Below, one piece after another: positions 1 to 6,746 of a stretch of 9,296 nucleotides of DNA. The DNA comes from Cloacimonetes bacterium UBA4175. Lineage in GTDB: Bacteria > Cloacimonadota > Cloacimonadia > Cloacimonadales > Cloacimonadaceae. Each line of letters starts with the position of its first letter. Within the stretch, counting starts at the first letter, position 1. The notes under the pieces are model-generated. The model was not told the origin of the DNA. It made no database searches and was given only the letters and a program-made list of their open reading frames with translations. The translations under genes were made by a program, and so were the position numbers. Location of the stretch: NCBI GenBank assembly GCA_002379855.1, contig DFUX01000042.1, positions 1-9,296 on the forward strand, read 5' to 3'.

Positions 1-47
1 CCGCGGATAGCTCATTGCCGACATGCTTGTTTTTTTAGCGAGGCGTT

Positions 48-170
48 GGCGATGGTGGTTATAGCAGCGGGGCAACACCTGTTCCCATCCCGAACACAGA
101 AGTTAAGCCTGCTCGCGCCGATGGTACTGCATGGGCAACTGTGTGGGAGAGTAGGTCGCCGCCATCGCCG
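48..170 (+). rRNA. rrf: 5S ribosomal RNA
   Basis: Structural RNA of the large ribosomal subunit. The 5S core is directly readable: ACACCTGTTCCCAT followed by CCGAACACAGAAGTTAAGC, then CGCCGATGGTACTG and GGGAGAGTAGG, matching the usual bacterial loop B/C, helix IV and loop E sequence. The ends pair as helix I (GGCGATGG near 48-55 with CCATCGCC near 162-169). Alignment by eye to E. coli 5S puts the mature ends near 48 and 170, about 120 nt; each end could be off by a few bases. Pairing continues outward on both sides (41-47 with 170-176), so the precursor stem is longer than the mature helix I. It is followed by a T/G-rich run that could help end transcription. A 23S gene may lie to the left, outside the window; nothing of it is recognisable in bases 1-40. 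It converges with the lipoprotein gene that ends at 416. Confidence 0.96.
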
Positions 171-246
171 ACGCCTTGTTTGTTTGCAGCCGTCAAAACA
201 GGGAAGACCGTGGCTCGGTTGCCTACTGTCCCTCATACGTTGATCG

Positions 247-272
247 CTGACTGACTGCCCACTGACCGCTGA
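247..272. repeat. short degenerate CTGA-type tandem repeat between 5S and the lipoprotein gene
   Basis: The word CTGA, or CTGC once, starts at 247, 251, 255, 262 and 269, giving steps of 4, 4, 7 and 7 bases. This is low-complexity intergenic sequence. The whole gap from 177 to 415 has no gene I can support, no tRNA, and no clear T-tailed hairpin for either flanking gene. Confidence 0.4.
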
Positions 273-415
273 GTAATCGCCAGACAGATAATCAACCGGA
301 CATCATCAAGCCAACAGATAACTGCCTGGATATGAGGGCGGTATTCAGGTAGAAGAAGTATTGGAGACGCAGTCTATATCTTTGTTATGAATGTTACAAG
401 AGAGGCTCTGAAGGA

Positions 416-1762
416 TCAGTCTGTGCGTTTCAGCGGCAGGAAGTTCAGGAGTAGTTCTTCCGCAAGCTTGTTTCCACTTATATCAGAGGCAGAAATTTGC
501 AACACGTGTGAACGATAGTTCTCCAGTTCTTGTTTGGGCTTGAACTGATATACGCGACCGTCTGCTTTGATAACAGCCAGGTCAATTTCTCTCTTAGTAT
601 CCGCAACTATCAGCCTGGTTTTGAGGGAAGCCCGCGGGATGATCTCAGAAAACCGGACTTCCAGCGTGGGAAGAAGATTGTTTACCGTGGTTCCATTGCG
701 GGGATTGGTGGATATAATCTGAGGTGGAGTGCTGTCTTCAATTGTGGAACCGACGAACTCGACCCTGTTGAGTGTTGTGACGTTTTCCTTACGATCCTGA
801 ATGCCGGTGATGCTAAGCACATACTTTGTGCTATCCTGCAATTCTGTAAGCAGTGTAAGCTGATCACGATCAAGACTGGAAAGCAAGACTGGCAGTTCCG
901 CATTATTGTCAGCCCGCTGTATCATTAGCGAACCGTACTTGACAACAGGCTCGGAAAAAGTAATAAATACCTCACGGTTTGACTTCGCAATCACGTTTCT
1001 GACTGTTGCTTTCGAGCTGTCCGCATAGCTTAGGGACAGATCCAGGCTCGATGTCCTTTGCAGATCAATACTTCCCTGAAAGTAAGGCTCTTGGGAAAAA
1101 TCATAACGCCCATTGTTGTTTTTGTCGATGTAAGCCCGTAAAATATAGCTGGCTGGGTTCAGCGATTCGATGGCATAGGCTGGGCCCAAGACGGTTTGAT
1201 GAAAGATCATCAACGAATCTGCCGATAGCAGGTTCACCAGCACGGGCAGGCCATTATCTCTATTATCCTCATAATCAATAAGTCCGGACAGACGCAAGTC
1301 ATTTAACTTTCCATGGGCAAAGACCAGGGTCTGGTTCTCGGCAAGTGGGTTTCCCCTCAAGTCTTTGAGTCTGGTGCTGAGAGTAATATAGTAATTGGTG
1401 TCTTGCTTCAGTTTCTCATCGATTCTGATCCGCATGGTGCTTTTATCGACAGTGATCTTCTTGTTCTGGATGGGAGGATAGATGTAAACAGCCTGGGCGA
1501 CAGAGGATTTGTCCAGCGATTTTGAGAAATTGATCTCGATCCTGCCATCGCTTAACTGGCCAAATTGTGCCGGATAAGTGGTGAGGACCTTGGGTTTCTC
1601 GGTATCTTCCGGACCTCCGGTGGGACTCCTTCTGCTACCGCAGGAAGATGACAGCAGCGTAAGCGCCAACGCCAGAGATAGGCTAAAAACCTTGCAGGTC
1701 CAGCTTACTCTGTTCTTTAGGGAACTGGTGCAACCTTGCAATGTATTTTCCGAGAATGTCAT
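416..1762 (-). CDS. Ig-like (Big_5/SbsA-type) domain lipoprotein
   Basis: Predicted exported lipoprotein of 448 residues, function unknown. Residues 1-24 are a long basic n-region (K16, R18, K24), then a hydrophobic stretch (VFSLSLALALTLL) and a lipobox-like LSSSC with C41 as the likely lipidated residue; S at -3 is not the best lipobox. The mature start GSRRSPTGGPED resembles Ig-like surface lipoproteins common in Bacteroidota and relatives. Two Big_5-like repeats are visible: one after about residue 55 (KPKVLTTYPAQFG... then IEINFSKSLD) and one from about 340 to the end (TPPQIISTNPRNGTTV, LEVRFSEIIP, ISASDISGNKLAE). Between them lies a YIDKNNNGRYDFSQEP segment, a pattern often seen in carboxypeptidase-regulatory-like folds. 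The ATG at 1762 lies inside ribE and overlaps its last 80 bases; it has an AGAGGT 11 bases upstream, and I find no good start further in before the signal peptide. It is last in the ybaB-recR-ribE group and ends in TGA. Known relatives are cell-surface or gliding/adhesion-type proteins, but no role can be assigned here. Confidence 0.85.
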   Translation of the reverse strand: MTFSENTLQGCTSSLKNRVSWTCKVFSLSLALALTLLSSSCGSRRSPTGGPEDTEKPKVLTTYPAQFGQLSDGRIEINFSKSLDKSSVAQAVYIYPPIQNKKITVDKSTMRIRIDEKLKQDTNYYITLSTRLKDLRGNPLAENQTLVFAHGKLNDLRLSGLIDYEDNRDNGLPVLVNLLSADSLMIFHQTVLGPAYAIESLNPASYILRAYIDKNNNGRYDFSQEPYFQGSIDLQRTSSLDLSLSYADSSKATVRNVIAKSNREVFITFSEPVVKYGSLMIQRADNNAELPVLLSSLDRDQLTLLTELQDSTKYVLSITGIQDRKENVTTLNRVEFVGSTIEDSTPPQIISTNPRNGTTVNNLLPTLEVRFSEIIPRASLKTRLIVADTKREIDLAVIKADGRVYQFKPKQELENYRSHVLQISASDISGNKLAEELLLNFLPLKRTD

Positions 1763-2306
1763 ATTCCAAGTTTACCTCTGCTCCAAGCGGGAGCTTGGAA
1801 AGATTTGTATTGTCGAGAGTATGAGAGATGAGGGCGACACTAAATGAGTTGGCTTCGACAGACGCCAGGGTGAGGCTGACCCCATTGATGGCAATCGAGC
1901 CCTGAGGCACCACCAGATGGGCATCCCCGGGATGCAACTCATAGCGCAAATAGAGGGTTGAGCCTTCTGTCCTGGTCTGCAGCAGCCTGGCAGTTGTATC
2001 CACATGGCCTTGCAGCCAGTGGCCGTCCAATCTGCCACCCAGTTGCAAAGCCCGCTCCAGGTTTAAAAGTGTGTTTGTGTTCCAATGGGCTGCGGTGGTC
2101 TTCTTTACCGTTTCCCGCATGATCTCCACCTTAAAGCTCTCCATTCCGAAGGCAACCACAGTCAGGCAGATGCCGTCGCAGGCTATGCTGTCGCCAGTTT
2201 TCAAATCAGTAAATGATTTGGGACGCTTTATCTCCACCTGCTTCACACCTCTAGCTTCATTGGCGCGGATCACTGTGCTTGTGGCTTCGATTATGCCGGT
2301 AAACAT
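1683..2306 (-). CDS. ribE: riboflavin synthase (alpha chain)
   Basis: Converts two molecules of 6,7-dimethyl-8-ribityllumazine into riboflavin plus a pyrimidinedione, the last step of vitamin B2 synthesis; cytosolic homotrimer in known family members. The 207 residues hold two lumazine-binding beta-barrel repeats, about 1-96 and 97-190. Diagnostic pieces are the N-terminal MFTGIIE, GDSIACDGICLTV (38-50, with C47 at the place of the functional Cys of E. coli RibE/RibC), GG...GHWLQGHVD (90-103, H101) and GSIAINGVSLTL (136-147, S144). Length is typical. The ATG is 2 bases after the recR stop with an AGGT about 7 bases before it, so it is almost certainly co-transcribed with recR. The other rib genes are not in this window, and no FMN riboswitch is seen. 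In some genomes the same gene is called ribC or ribB. Confidence 0.97.
   Translation of the reverse strand: MFTGIIEATSTVIRANEARGVKQVEIKRPKSFTDLKTGDSIACDGICLTVVAFGMESFKVEIMRETVKKTTAAHWNTNTLLNLERALQLGGRLDGHWLQGHVDTTARLLQTRTEGSTLYLRYELHPGDAHLVVPQGSIAINGVSLTLASVEANSFSVALISHTLDNTNLSKLPLGAEVNLEYDILGKYIARLHQFPKEQSKLDLQGF
1774..1779 (-). promoter_or_regulatory. ribosome binding site AGAGGT for the lipoprotein start at 1762
   Basis: AGAGGT read on the minus strand lies inside ribE coding sequence, 11 bases before the ATG at 1762. The spacing is on the long side. It is the main support for the overlapping start, since the later in-frame codons up to the signal peptide include only one weak alternative (TTG at 1741). 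Confidence 0.5.
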
Positions 2307-2308
2307 GC

Positions 2309-2905
2309 TTAGACCTGATACCGCCTTTTCCAGGCGTTGCTTAATGTGAGAACGCTGGTATATTCCAAATCACCCCCCAAAGGTATTCCTGTGGAGAGTC
2401 TGGTCAACTTGCGCTGATTGCCTTGCAGCAAATCTGAAAGATAGTGAATGGTCGCCTCTCCCTCTGCTGAAGGTTTGAGAGCCAGGATTATTTCCTCCGG
2501 CTGGCGCTGTTTGATCAGATCAAGCAGTTGCGCTGATCTGATTTGTTCAGGTCCGTAGCCATCCAATGGCGACAACAGATGCCCCAACACAAAATACTTG
2601 CCCTGATATTCGTTGATGCCTTCTATGATATGGATGTCCGCGGTGTTTTCCACTATGCAAAGCAGGGAGTCCTGCCTTTGGGGCGACGCGCAGATGGGAC
2701 AGGGATCACTTTCCGAAAGCATGTTGCAGACCACGCAATTAGTCACTTTTTGCACCGTGTTTTTGATTACGTCGGCCAGTTCAATGGCATAGTTTTTTTC
2801 CTGGCTGACTAGGAACCAGGCAAGGCGCTGGGCTGTTTTCCTGCCTATGCCAGGCAAGCGGTTCAGAGTCTGGATCAGGTTTTCCAGATTGGGGGAGATC
2901 AGCAC
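2309..2905 (-). CDS. recR: recombination mediator protein RecR
   Basis: Acts with RecO (and RecF) to load RecA on SSB-coated single-stranded DNA in gap repair. All family parts are visible in 198 residues, the normal length: helix-hairpin-helix LPGIGRKTAQRLAWFL (17-32), a four-cysteine zinc finger C57-x2-C60...C69-x2-C72, and a Toprim domain starting LCIVENTADI near residue 82 with FVLGHLLSPLDGYGPE, KPSAEGEATIHYL and the C-terminal TGIPLGGDLEYTSVLTLSNA. The start codon is GTG; its G is the last base of the ybaB TAG stop (TAGTG), and there is no clear Shine-Dalgarno, so translation probably depends on coupling to ybaB. The ybaB-recR pairing is conserved in many bacteria, often after dnaX; dnaX is not here. 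Confidence 0.97.
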   Translation of the reverse strand: MLISPNLENLIQTLNRLPGIGRKTAQRLAWFLVSQEKNYAIELADVIKNTVQKVTNCVVCNMLSESDPCPICASPQRQDSLLCIVENTADIHIIEGINEYQGKYFVLGHLLSPLDGYGPEQIRSAQLLDLIKQRQPEEIILALKPSAEGEATIHYLSDLLQGNQRKLTRLSTGIPLGGDLEYTSVLTLSNAWKRRYQV

Positions 2906-3228
2906 TAAAACAACCCGGGAATCTTCATGCCGCCGGTGAGCCTGCCCATGGTCTCCTCATTTGCTTCAGTGACCTTGCTGTGCGCTTCCATCATGGCGGC
3001 TATGACCAGATCTTCAAGCATTTCAACATCTTCTGGATCGACCGCTTCGGGGTCTATCTTGATGCTCTTTAGCTCATATTTCCCGTTGATCTCAACGGTT
3101 ACCATGCCACCGCCAGAGCTGGCGCTGAATATCTTGTTTTCCAGCTCCTGCTGGGACTTCATCATTTCTTCCTGCATTTTTCTGGCCTGTTTCATCAGGT
3201 CATTCATATTTTTTCCACCGGGCAACAT
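2905..3228 (-). CDS. ybaB: YbaB/EbfC family nucleoid-associated protein
   Basis: Small DNA-binding dimer of the YbaB/EbfC family, proposed to act in nucleoid structure and gene regulation; in other bacteria it sits beside recR, as here. With the ATG at 3228 the product is 107 residues, starting MLPGGKNMNDLMKQARKMQ, which matches the family start (short Gly-rich leader, then NLMKQAQKMQ). An amphipathic helix rich in Met, Gln, Glu and Lys covers about 8-36, followed by the beta region SGGGMVTVEINGKYELKSIK and the conserved IDPEAVDPEDVEMLEDLV, and it ends GRLTGGMKIPGLF. The frame stays open to an ATG at 3276, but the AGGAGA five bases before 3228 and the family length favour the shorter form; an internal ATG at 3207 is a weaker alternative. 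hydE ends 157 bases upstream. Confidence 0.95.
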   Translation of the reverse strand: MLPGGKNMNDLMKQARKMQEEMMKSQQELENKIFSASSGGGMVTVEINGKYELKSIKIDPEAVDPEDVEMLEDLVIAAMMEAHSKVTEANEETMGRLTGGMKIPGLF

Positions 3229-3232
3229 ATCT

Positions 3233-3238
3233 TCTCCT
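3233..3238 (-). promoter_or_regulatory. ribosome binding site AGGAGA that sets the ybaB start
   Basis: AGGAGA on the minus strand with about five bases to the ATG at 3228. This is the strongest Shine-Dalgarno near the gene and is the reason to choose this start over the in-frame ATG at 3276. Confidence 0.7.
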
Positions 3239-3385
3239 AAATCGCTTAGCAAATGCTCTGGCAGGCGATGCCGCAAATGCCTTTTTCGTCATTTTGGCTG
3301 TAATGCCAATTTAGTCAAGTGATATATCAATTTCCAATCCACTCGCAGTTTTGAATGGTATGGATACTTGGATGCTCAACACTTG

Positions 3386-4453
3386 TTAAGATGGCTTGTC
3401 TGTTGGGTCCTGAGCTTTTCCTTTGTAGTGGCGGGAATCTCCCCATTCATCGTATCCGATGGACTCTCCAATGGACAGGATGCTCTGTTCCAGATTGTCT
3501 CTGCTGGAGCGTGCGTTTTCATCCAAACCAGGTTTTCCCTCATAGAGCTGATAGCCATCCCGATAGCTGGTATCGGTGATATTGGGCATGATAATGTTCG
3601 CCCCGGCCAATAAACCCAGTTCGCGTCCTGTTGGCATCAAGGCTTGCAGCGCTGTCGTGGAGGCGATGTTTACATCCCTGAGTGCGATGCGGCAGGCCGC
3701 GATCATCTTCAGGCCCCCTGTCAGGGCTTGTTCGGGATCGTAGGTGCCGATTAAATAACCCAAAGGGGTGTCGTGATGAGGGATAAAGGGCCCCATCCCC
3801 AGCATGTCGATATCTTCATCGTAAAAGAACAGAATATCTCCCGCCAGGTGCTCCGCAGTTTGCCCTGGCAGCCCGATCATTACTCCCGTTCCAGTTTGAT
3901 ATCCCAGTTTTTTCAGGGTGCGAATGCACTCCAAACGACGGGCATAGGAGTGATTGGGTGGATGGAGGGTGGTGTAAAGTTCCGGATCAGAGGTTTCGAT
4001 GCGCAACAAATAGCGGTGCGCTCCAGCTTCCCGCCACTGGCGGTAAACATCTTCCGTCTGCTCCCCCATAGACAAAGTAATACCCAATTTGCCGCCGCTA
4101 ATTTCTTTGATTCCCAGGATCAGCTCGGTGATAAAATCTGTCCAGGCCTTGCTTTCCCGTTCTCCCGCCTGCAACACAATGGAGCCATAGCGTTGCTCGT
4201 GACACCATTTTGCCTCTGCCAGCACCTCTTCCTTGCAAATCGTATAGCGCCCGACCTTGGTATTGCCGGAACGGATGCCGCAATAGTAGCAATTCTTTGA
4301 ACAGATATTGCTAAGCTCCACTATGCCCCGGAAATAGACCTTGGTTCCCACATACTGCTTCTTGACCTCATAAGCTTTTTTATACAGGGCTTCGATCTGA
4401 CTTTTATCCGTCAGGCTTAGCATTTCGATTATCTCTTGTTTGTCCGGACGCAT
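3386..4453 (-). CDS. hydE: [FeFe] hydrogenase H-cluster radical SAM maturase HydE
   Basis: Radical S-adenosylmethionine enzyme that, with HydG and HydF, builds the diiron subcluster of the [FeFe]-hydrogenase H-cluster. The 355-residue protein carries the radical SAM motif C51-SKN-C55-YY-C58, preceded by YFRGIVELSN, and the SAM-contact motif VLQAGE (93-98). Further family stretches are LSMGEQ, HRYLLRIETSDPELY, GVMIGLPGQT, LGMGPFIPHHDTPL, MPTGRELGLLAGANIIMPN and YQLYEGKPG. This pattern fits HydE better than the related BioB or PylB. The region after YQLYEGKPG (about 310-320) has no cysteines, so the second Fe-S cluster seen in Thermotoga HydE is absent; that cluster is known to be dispensable and not universal. 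AGAGGTG lies just before the ATG. hydF, hydG and hydrogenase genes are not in the window. No T-tailed terminator is seen between its stop and ybaB, so read-through into ybaB is possible. Confidence 0.93.
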   Translation of the reverse strand: MRPDKQEIIEMLSLTDKSQIEALYKKAYEVKKQYVGTKVYFRGIVELSNICSKNCYYCGIRSGNTKVGRYTICKEEVLAEAKWCHEQRYGSIVLQAGERESKAWTDFITELILGIKEISGGKLGITLSMGEQTEDVYRQWREAGAHRYLLRIETSDPELYTTLHPPNHSYARRLECIRTLKKLGYQTGTGVMIGLPGQTAEHLAGDILFFYDEDIDMLGMGPFIPHHDTPLGYLIGTYDPEQALTGGLKMIAACRIALRDVNIASTTALQALMPTGRELGLLAGANIIMPNITDTSYRDGYQLYEGKPGLDENARSSRDNLEQSILSIGESIGYDEWGDSRHYKGKAQDPTDKPS

Positions 4454-4479
4454 TTACACCTCTTTATTTCTGGAAATCC

Positions 4480-4507
4480 ATTCCCATTTGACCGCTTCAC
4501 TTGTCAA
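4480..4507 (-). promoter_or_regulatory. possible sigma70-type promoter for hydE
   Basis: A perfect -35 TTGACA is read on the minus strand at 4507-4502. The best -10 at a 16-base spacing is GGGAAT (4485-4480), which is poor (3 of 6). It lies between the guaA terminator and the hydE ribosome binding site, where a promoter is expected. Confidence 0.35.
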
Positions 4508-4553
4508 TGGAATTGATCATGGGCAGGCTCTCGACCTTAACGGTCATAAAAGC

Positions 4554-4580
4554 AAAAAAAGCGGGATGCTTATTCCCACT
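4554..4580 (-). terminator. intrinsic terminator overlapping the end of guaA
   Basis: On the minus strand AGTGGGA pairs with TCCCGCT (7 bp, one G-U) around a 7-base loop, followed by seven T's. The guaA TAA (4572-4570) lies in the loop and the 5' arm is coding sequence, so gene end and transcript end coincide. It separates the guaA operon from hydE. Confidence 0.85.
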
Positions 4581-6114
4581 CGATAGTGGCAGGCGGTTTG
4601 GAACTGATATCATAGACCACCCGGTTCACCCCTTTAACTTCATTGATGATGCGGTTTGAGACCTTTTTCAGGAAGGCGAAGGGAAGCTCGGTCCAGTCGG
4701 CGGTCATGCCATCCACGCTGTCCACAGCCCTCAAAGCGCAGACGTTTTCATAGGTTCGCTCATCTCCCATCACCCCCACGCTTTGCACGGGCAGGAGCAC
4801 GGCGAAAGCCTGCCAGGTCTTGTCATACAGGCCCCAGTTGCGCAATTCGTTGATATAGATCTCGTCAATTTTTTGCAGCAGGCTCACTTTTTCCTTATCC
4901 ACCGCGGAAAGTATCCGTACCGCCAGCCCGGGGCCGGGGAAGGGGTGGCGTTGGATGAGCTCCTGGGGCAAACCCAGTTCCCTGCCAACCTCACGCACTT
5001 CGTCCTTAAAGAGTTCCCGGAAAGGTTCGACCAGTTCCAGGTTCATCTTTTCCGGCAAGCCGCCCACGTTGTGATGGCTCTTGATGGTGACTGAGGGGCC
5101 GTTTGCGGATACGCTCTCGATCACATCGGGATAAAGCGTTCCCTGCGCCAAAAAACCAACATTGTCATATTTCTCCGCTTCCTGTTCAAAAACCTCGATG
5201 AAGGTGGTGCCGATGATCTTGCGCTTGCTTTCCGGATCCTTTACACCCTTGAGCCTGCTGAGGAACAGGTCGGAAGCATCCACGCAGCGCAGCTCAAAAC
5301 CCGGTATCCGGGAAAACACCTCGCGCACCCGCTCCGCCTCCATGTAGCGCATACAACCGTTGTCCACAAAGATGGGGATGAGCCTGTCGCCAATAGCCCG
5401 GTAGAGAAGCAGGGCTGCCACAGAGGAATCCACTCCTCCGCTGAGACCCAGTATCACTTTCTGGTTGCCTGTCTGCTCCCTGATGCGGGAGATGGATTCC
5501 GCGATGAATGACTCCGGCGTCCAATCCTGCTCGCAGTTGGCTATTTTCAGGATAAAATTGCTCAGGATGGTCTTGCCGTTGGTGGTGTGCACTACCTCCG
5601 GATGGAACTGCAAAGCGAACACAGCCTCGCTTTCATGCTCGATCACCGCGTAAGGGGCTCCCGGAGTGTTTGCCAGGACGCGAAAGCCAGCCGGCAACTG
5701 CGACACCGAATCCCCGTGGCTCATCCAAACCTGCTCCCTGTCCTGCAATCCTTCCAGCAGCCTGCCCTTTTCACTGATCGTCAAGCCAGTGAAGCCATAT
5801 TCCCTTGCGTTGAGATGCTCGGTCCTGCCGCCATAGTGATCTATCACCAGTTGCATGCCGTAACAGATGCCCAGGATGGGTACGCCAAGCTCCCAGATGA
5901 TTTGATTCGGCCGGGGGGCGTTGCTTTGCTTAATGCTGAAGGGGCTGCCGGAAAGTATCACCGCCTGGGGTGAAAGCTTTTTGATCTCAGCCGCGCTCAG
6001 ATCAAAGGGATGTATCTCGCAATACACATGCAGAGAGCGTATCGCCCGGGCTATCAACTGGGTGTATTGAGAGCCGAAATCCAGAATAAGAACCGTGCCG
6101 TGTTTCATCTTCAT
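4570..6114 (-). CDS. guaA: GMP synthase, glutamine-hydrolysing
   Basis: Converts XMP to GMP using ATP and the ammonia released from glutamine, the last step of guanine nucleotide synthesis. The 514 residues are the usual length. Residues 1-190 are a class I glutamine amidotransferase with triad C84 (in GICYGMQ), H171 and E173 (in FHPEV), and the motif SHGDSV at 132-137. Then comes the ATP pyrophosphatase domain with the P-loop SGGVDSS (225-231), GTLYPDVIES and HHNVGGLPE, and the dimerisation domain with RHPFPGPGLAVR and the C-terminal SKPPATIEWE signature. The start ATG overlaps the stop of the upstream hydrolase gene as ATGA, which supports coupled translation; a second ATG two codons later is possible. 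The oxyanion-region segment GSPFSIKQ differs from the common GGP-containing form but does not suggest loss of function. No guaB is present nearby. Confidence 0.98.
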   Translation of the reverse strand: MKMKHGTVLILDFGSQYTQLIARAIRSLHVYCEIHPFDLSAAEIKKLSPQAVILSGSPFSIKQSNAPRPNQIIWELGVPILGICYGMQLVIDHYGGRTEHLNAREYGFTGLTISEKGRLLEGLQDREQVWMSHGDSVSQLPAGFRVLANTPGAPYAVIEHESEAVFALQFHPEVVHTTNGKTILSNFILKIANCEQDWTPESFIAESISRIREQTGNQKVILGLSGGVDSSVAALLLYRAIGDRLIPIFVDNGCMRYMEAERVREVFSRIPGFELRCVDASDLFLSRLKGVKDPESKRKIIGTTFIEVFEQEAEKYDNVGFLAQGTLYPDVIESVSANGPSVTIKSHHNVGGLPEKMNLELVEPFRELFKDEVREVGRELGLPQELIQRHPFPGPGLAVRILSAVDKEKVSLLQKIDEIYINELRNWGLYDKTWQAFAVLLPVQSVGVMGDERTYENVCALRAVDSVDGMTADWTELPFAFLKKVSNRIINEVKGVNRVVYDISSKPPATIEWE

Positions 6115-6737
6115 CTCACAAAGGGATTGTTTTTGCGTTCCATGCCTATCGAGGTGCGGGGGCCATGCCCGGGGCAGACGACCACATCGTCGGGCAGAAC
6201 AAAGAGCTTGTCCTTGATGGAGCGAAGGAGCTGACTGTGGCTGCCGCCCGGGAAATCGGTGCGTCCGATGCTCAGTTCAAAGAGCGTGTCTCCGCTGATC
6301 AGAAACTTGCCTGCCAGGAGGCAGATACCGCCAGGCGTGTGTCCGGGCGTGTGGAGCAGGGTTATGGGATGAGTTCCCAGTCTCAGTTGGGTTTGTTCAT
6401 CCGCCATAATATCCGCCGCCATTGTTTCCAGGGGCGCGCCCAGATACTCGCTGAAATTCTTTTTATTATCGACAAGCATTCCGGCGTCGGCTGGATGGAT
6501 CATAACCGGAGCTTGCAGCTTGCTTTTGAAGAACTTGTTGCCGCCGATATGATCCCCGTGGCCGTGGGTGTTGACTATATACAGGACGCGCAGTTTGAGC
6601 TCCTCGATCCTGCTTAAAAGCTCTTCAGATGGGGCGGCGGGATCTATCAACAGCGCTTCACCGCTCTCGTCATCCCACAAGAGCCAGGTGTTGGTCTCAA
6701 ATCCCGGTAATAAGATGTGGTTTTCCACTTTGAGCAT
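6111..6737 (-). CDS. metallo-beta-lactamase-fold hydrolase (YcbL/glyoxalase II-like)
   Basis: Small cytosolic MBL-fold protein of 208 residues with no signal peptide. The metal ligands are all visible: H58-G-H60-G-D62-H63 in NTHGHGDHIGG, H133 in HTPGHTPGG, bridging D150 in ISGDTLF and H191 in VVCPGHGP. The GDTLFELSIGRTDFPGG segment is typical of the short glyoxalase II-like (YcbL-type) group, which hydrolyses thioesters; such proteins lack the C-terminal helical domain of true glyoxalase II, as here. The substrate cannot be told from sequence, and related folds include persulfide dioxygenases. AGGAG just before the ATG sits in the end of the upstream thiouridylase-like gene (9-base gap), and its TGA overlaps the guaA ATG. 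It is thus the middle gene of a tight operon. A role with its neighbours in sulfur or nucleotide handling is only a guess. Confidence 0.88.
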   Translation of the reverse strand: MLKVENHILLPGFETNTWLLWDDESGEALLIDPAAPSEELLSRIEELKLRVLYIVNTHGHGDHIGGNKFFKSKLQAPVMIHPADAGMLVDNKKNFSEYLGAPLETMAADIMADEQTQLRLGTHPITLLHTPGHTPGGICLLAGKFLISGDTLFELSIGRTDFPGGSHSQLLRSIKDKLFVLPDDVVVCPGHGPRTSIGMERKNNPFVR

Positions 6738-6746
6738 CGCTCACTC

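Noticed and set aside
12..243. Reading frames on both strands across the 5S gene
   Set aside because: They are chance frames in rRNA sequence.
3229..3276. Longer ybaB start at 3276
   Set aside because: The extra 16 residues do not fit the family and have no good binding site; AGGAGA points to 3228.
3290..3318. Promoter for ybaB (TTGACT at 3318-3313 with AAAATG)
   Set aside because: The -35 is good but the -10 matches only 2 of 6 at the right spacing, so it is too weak to list.
3386..4453. Assignment as PylB or BioB
   Set aside because: The VLQAGE, GPFIPHHDTPL and GANIIMPN pattern and C-terminal YQLYEGK fit HydE best, and no pyrrolysine or biotin genes are near.
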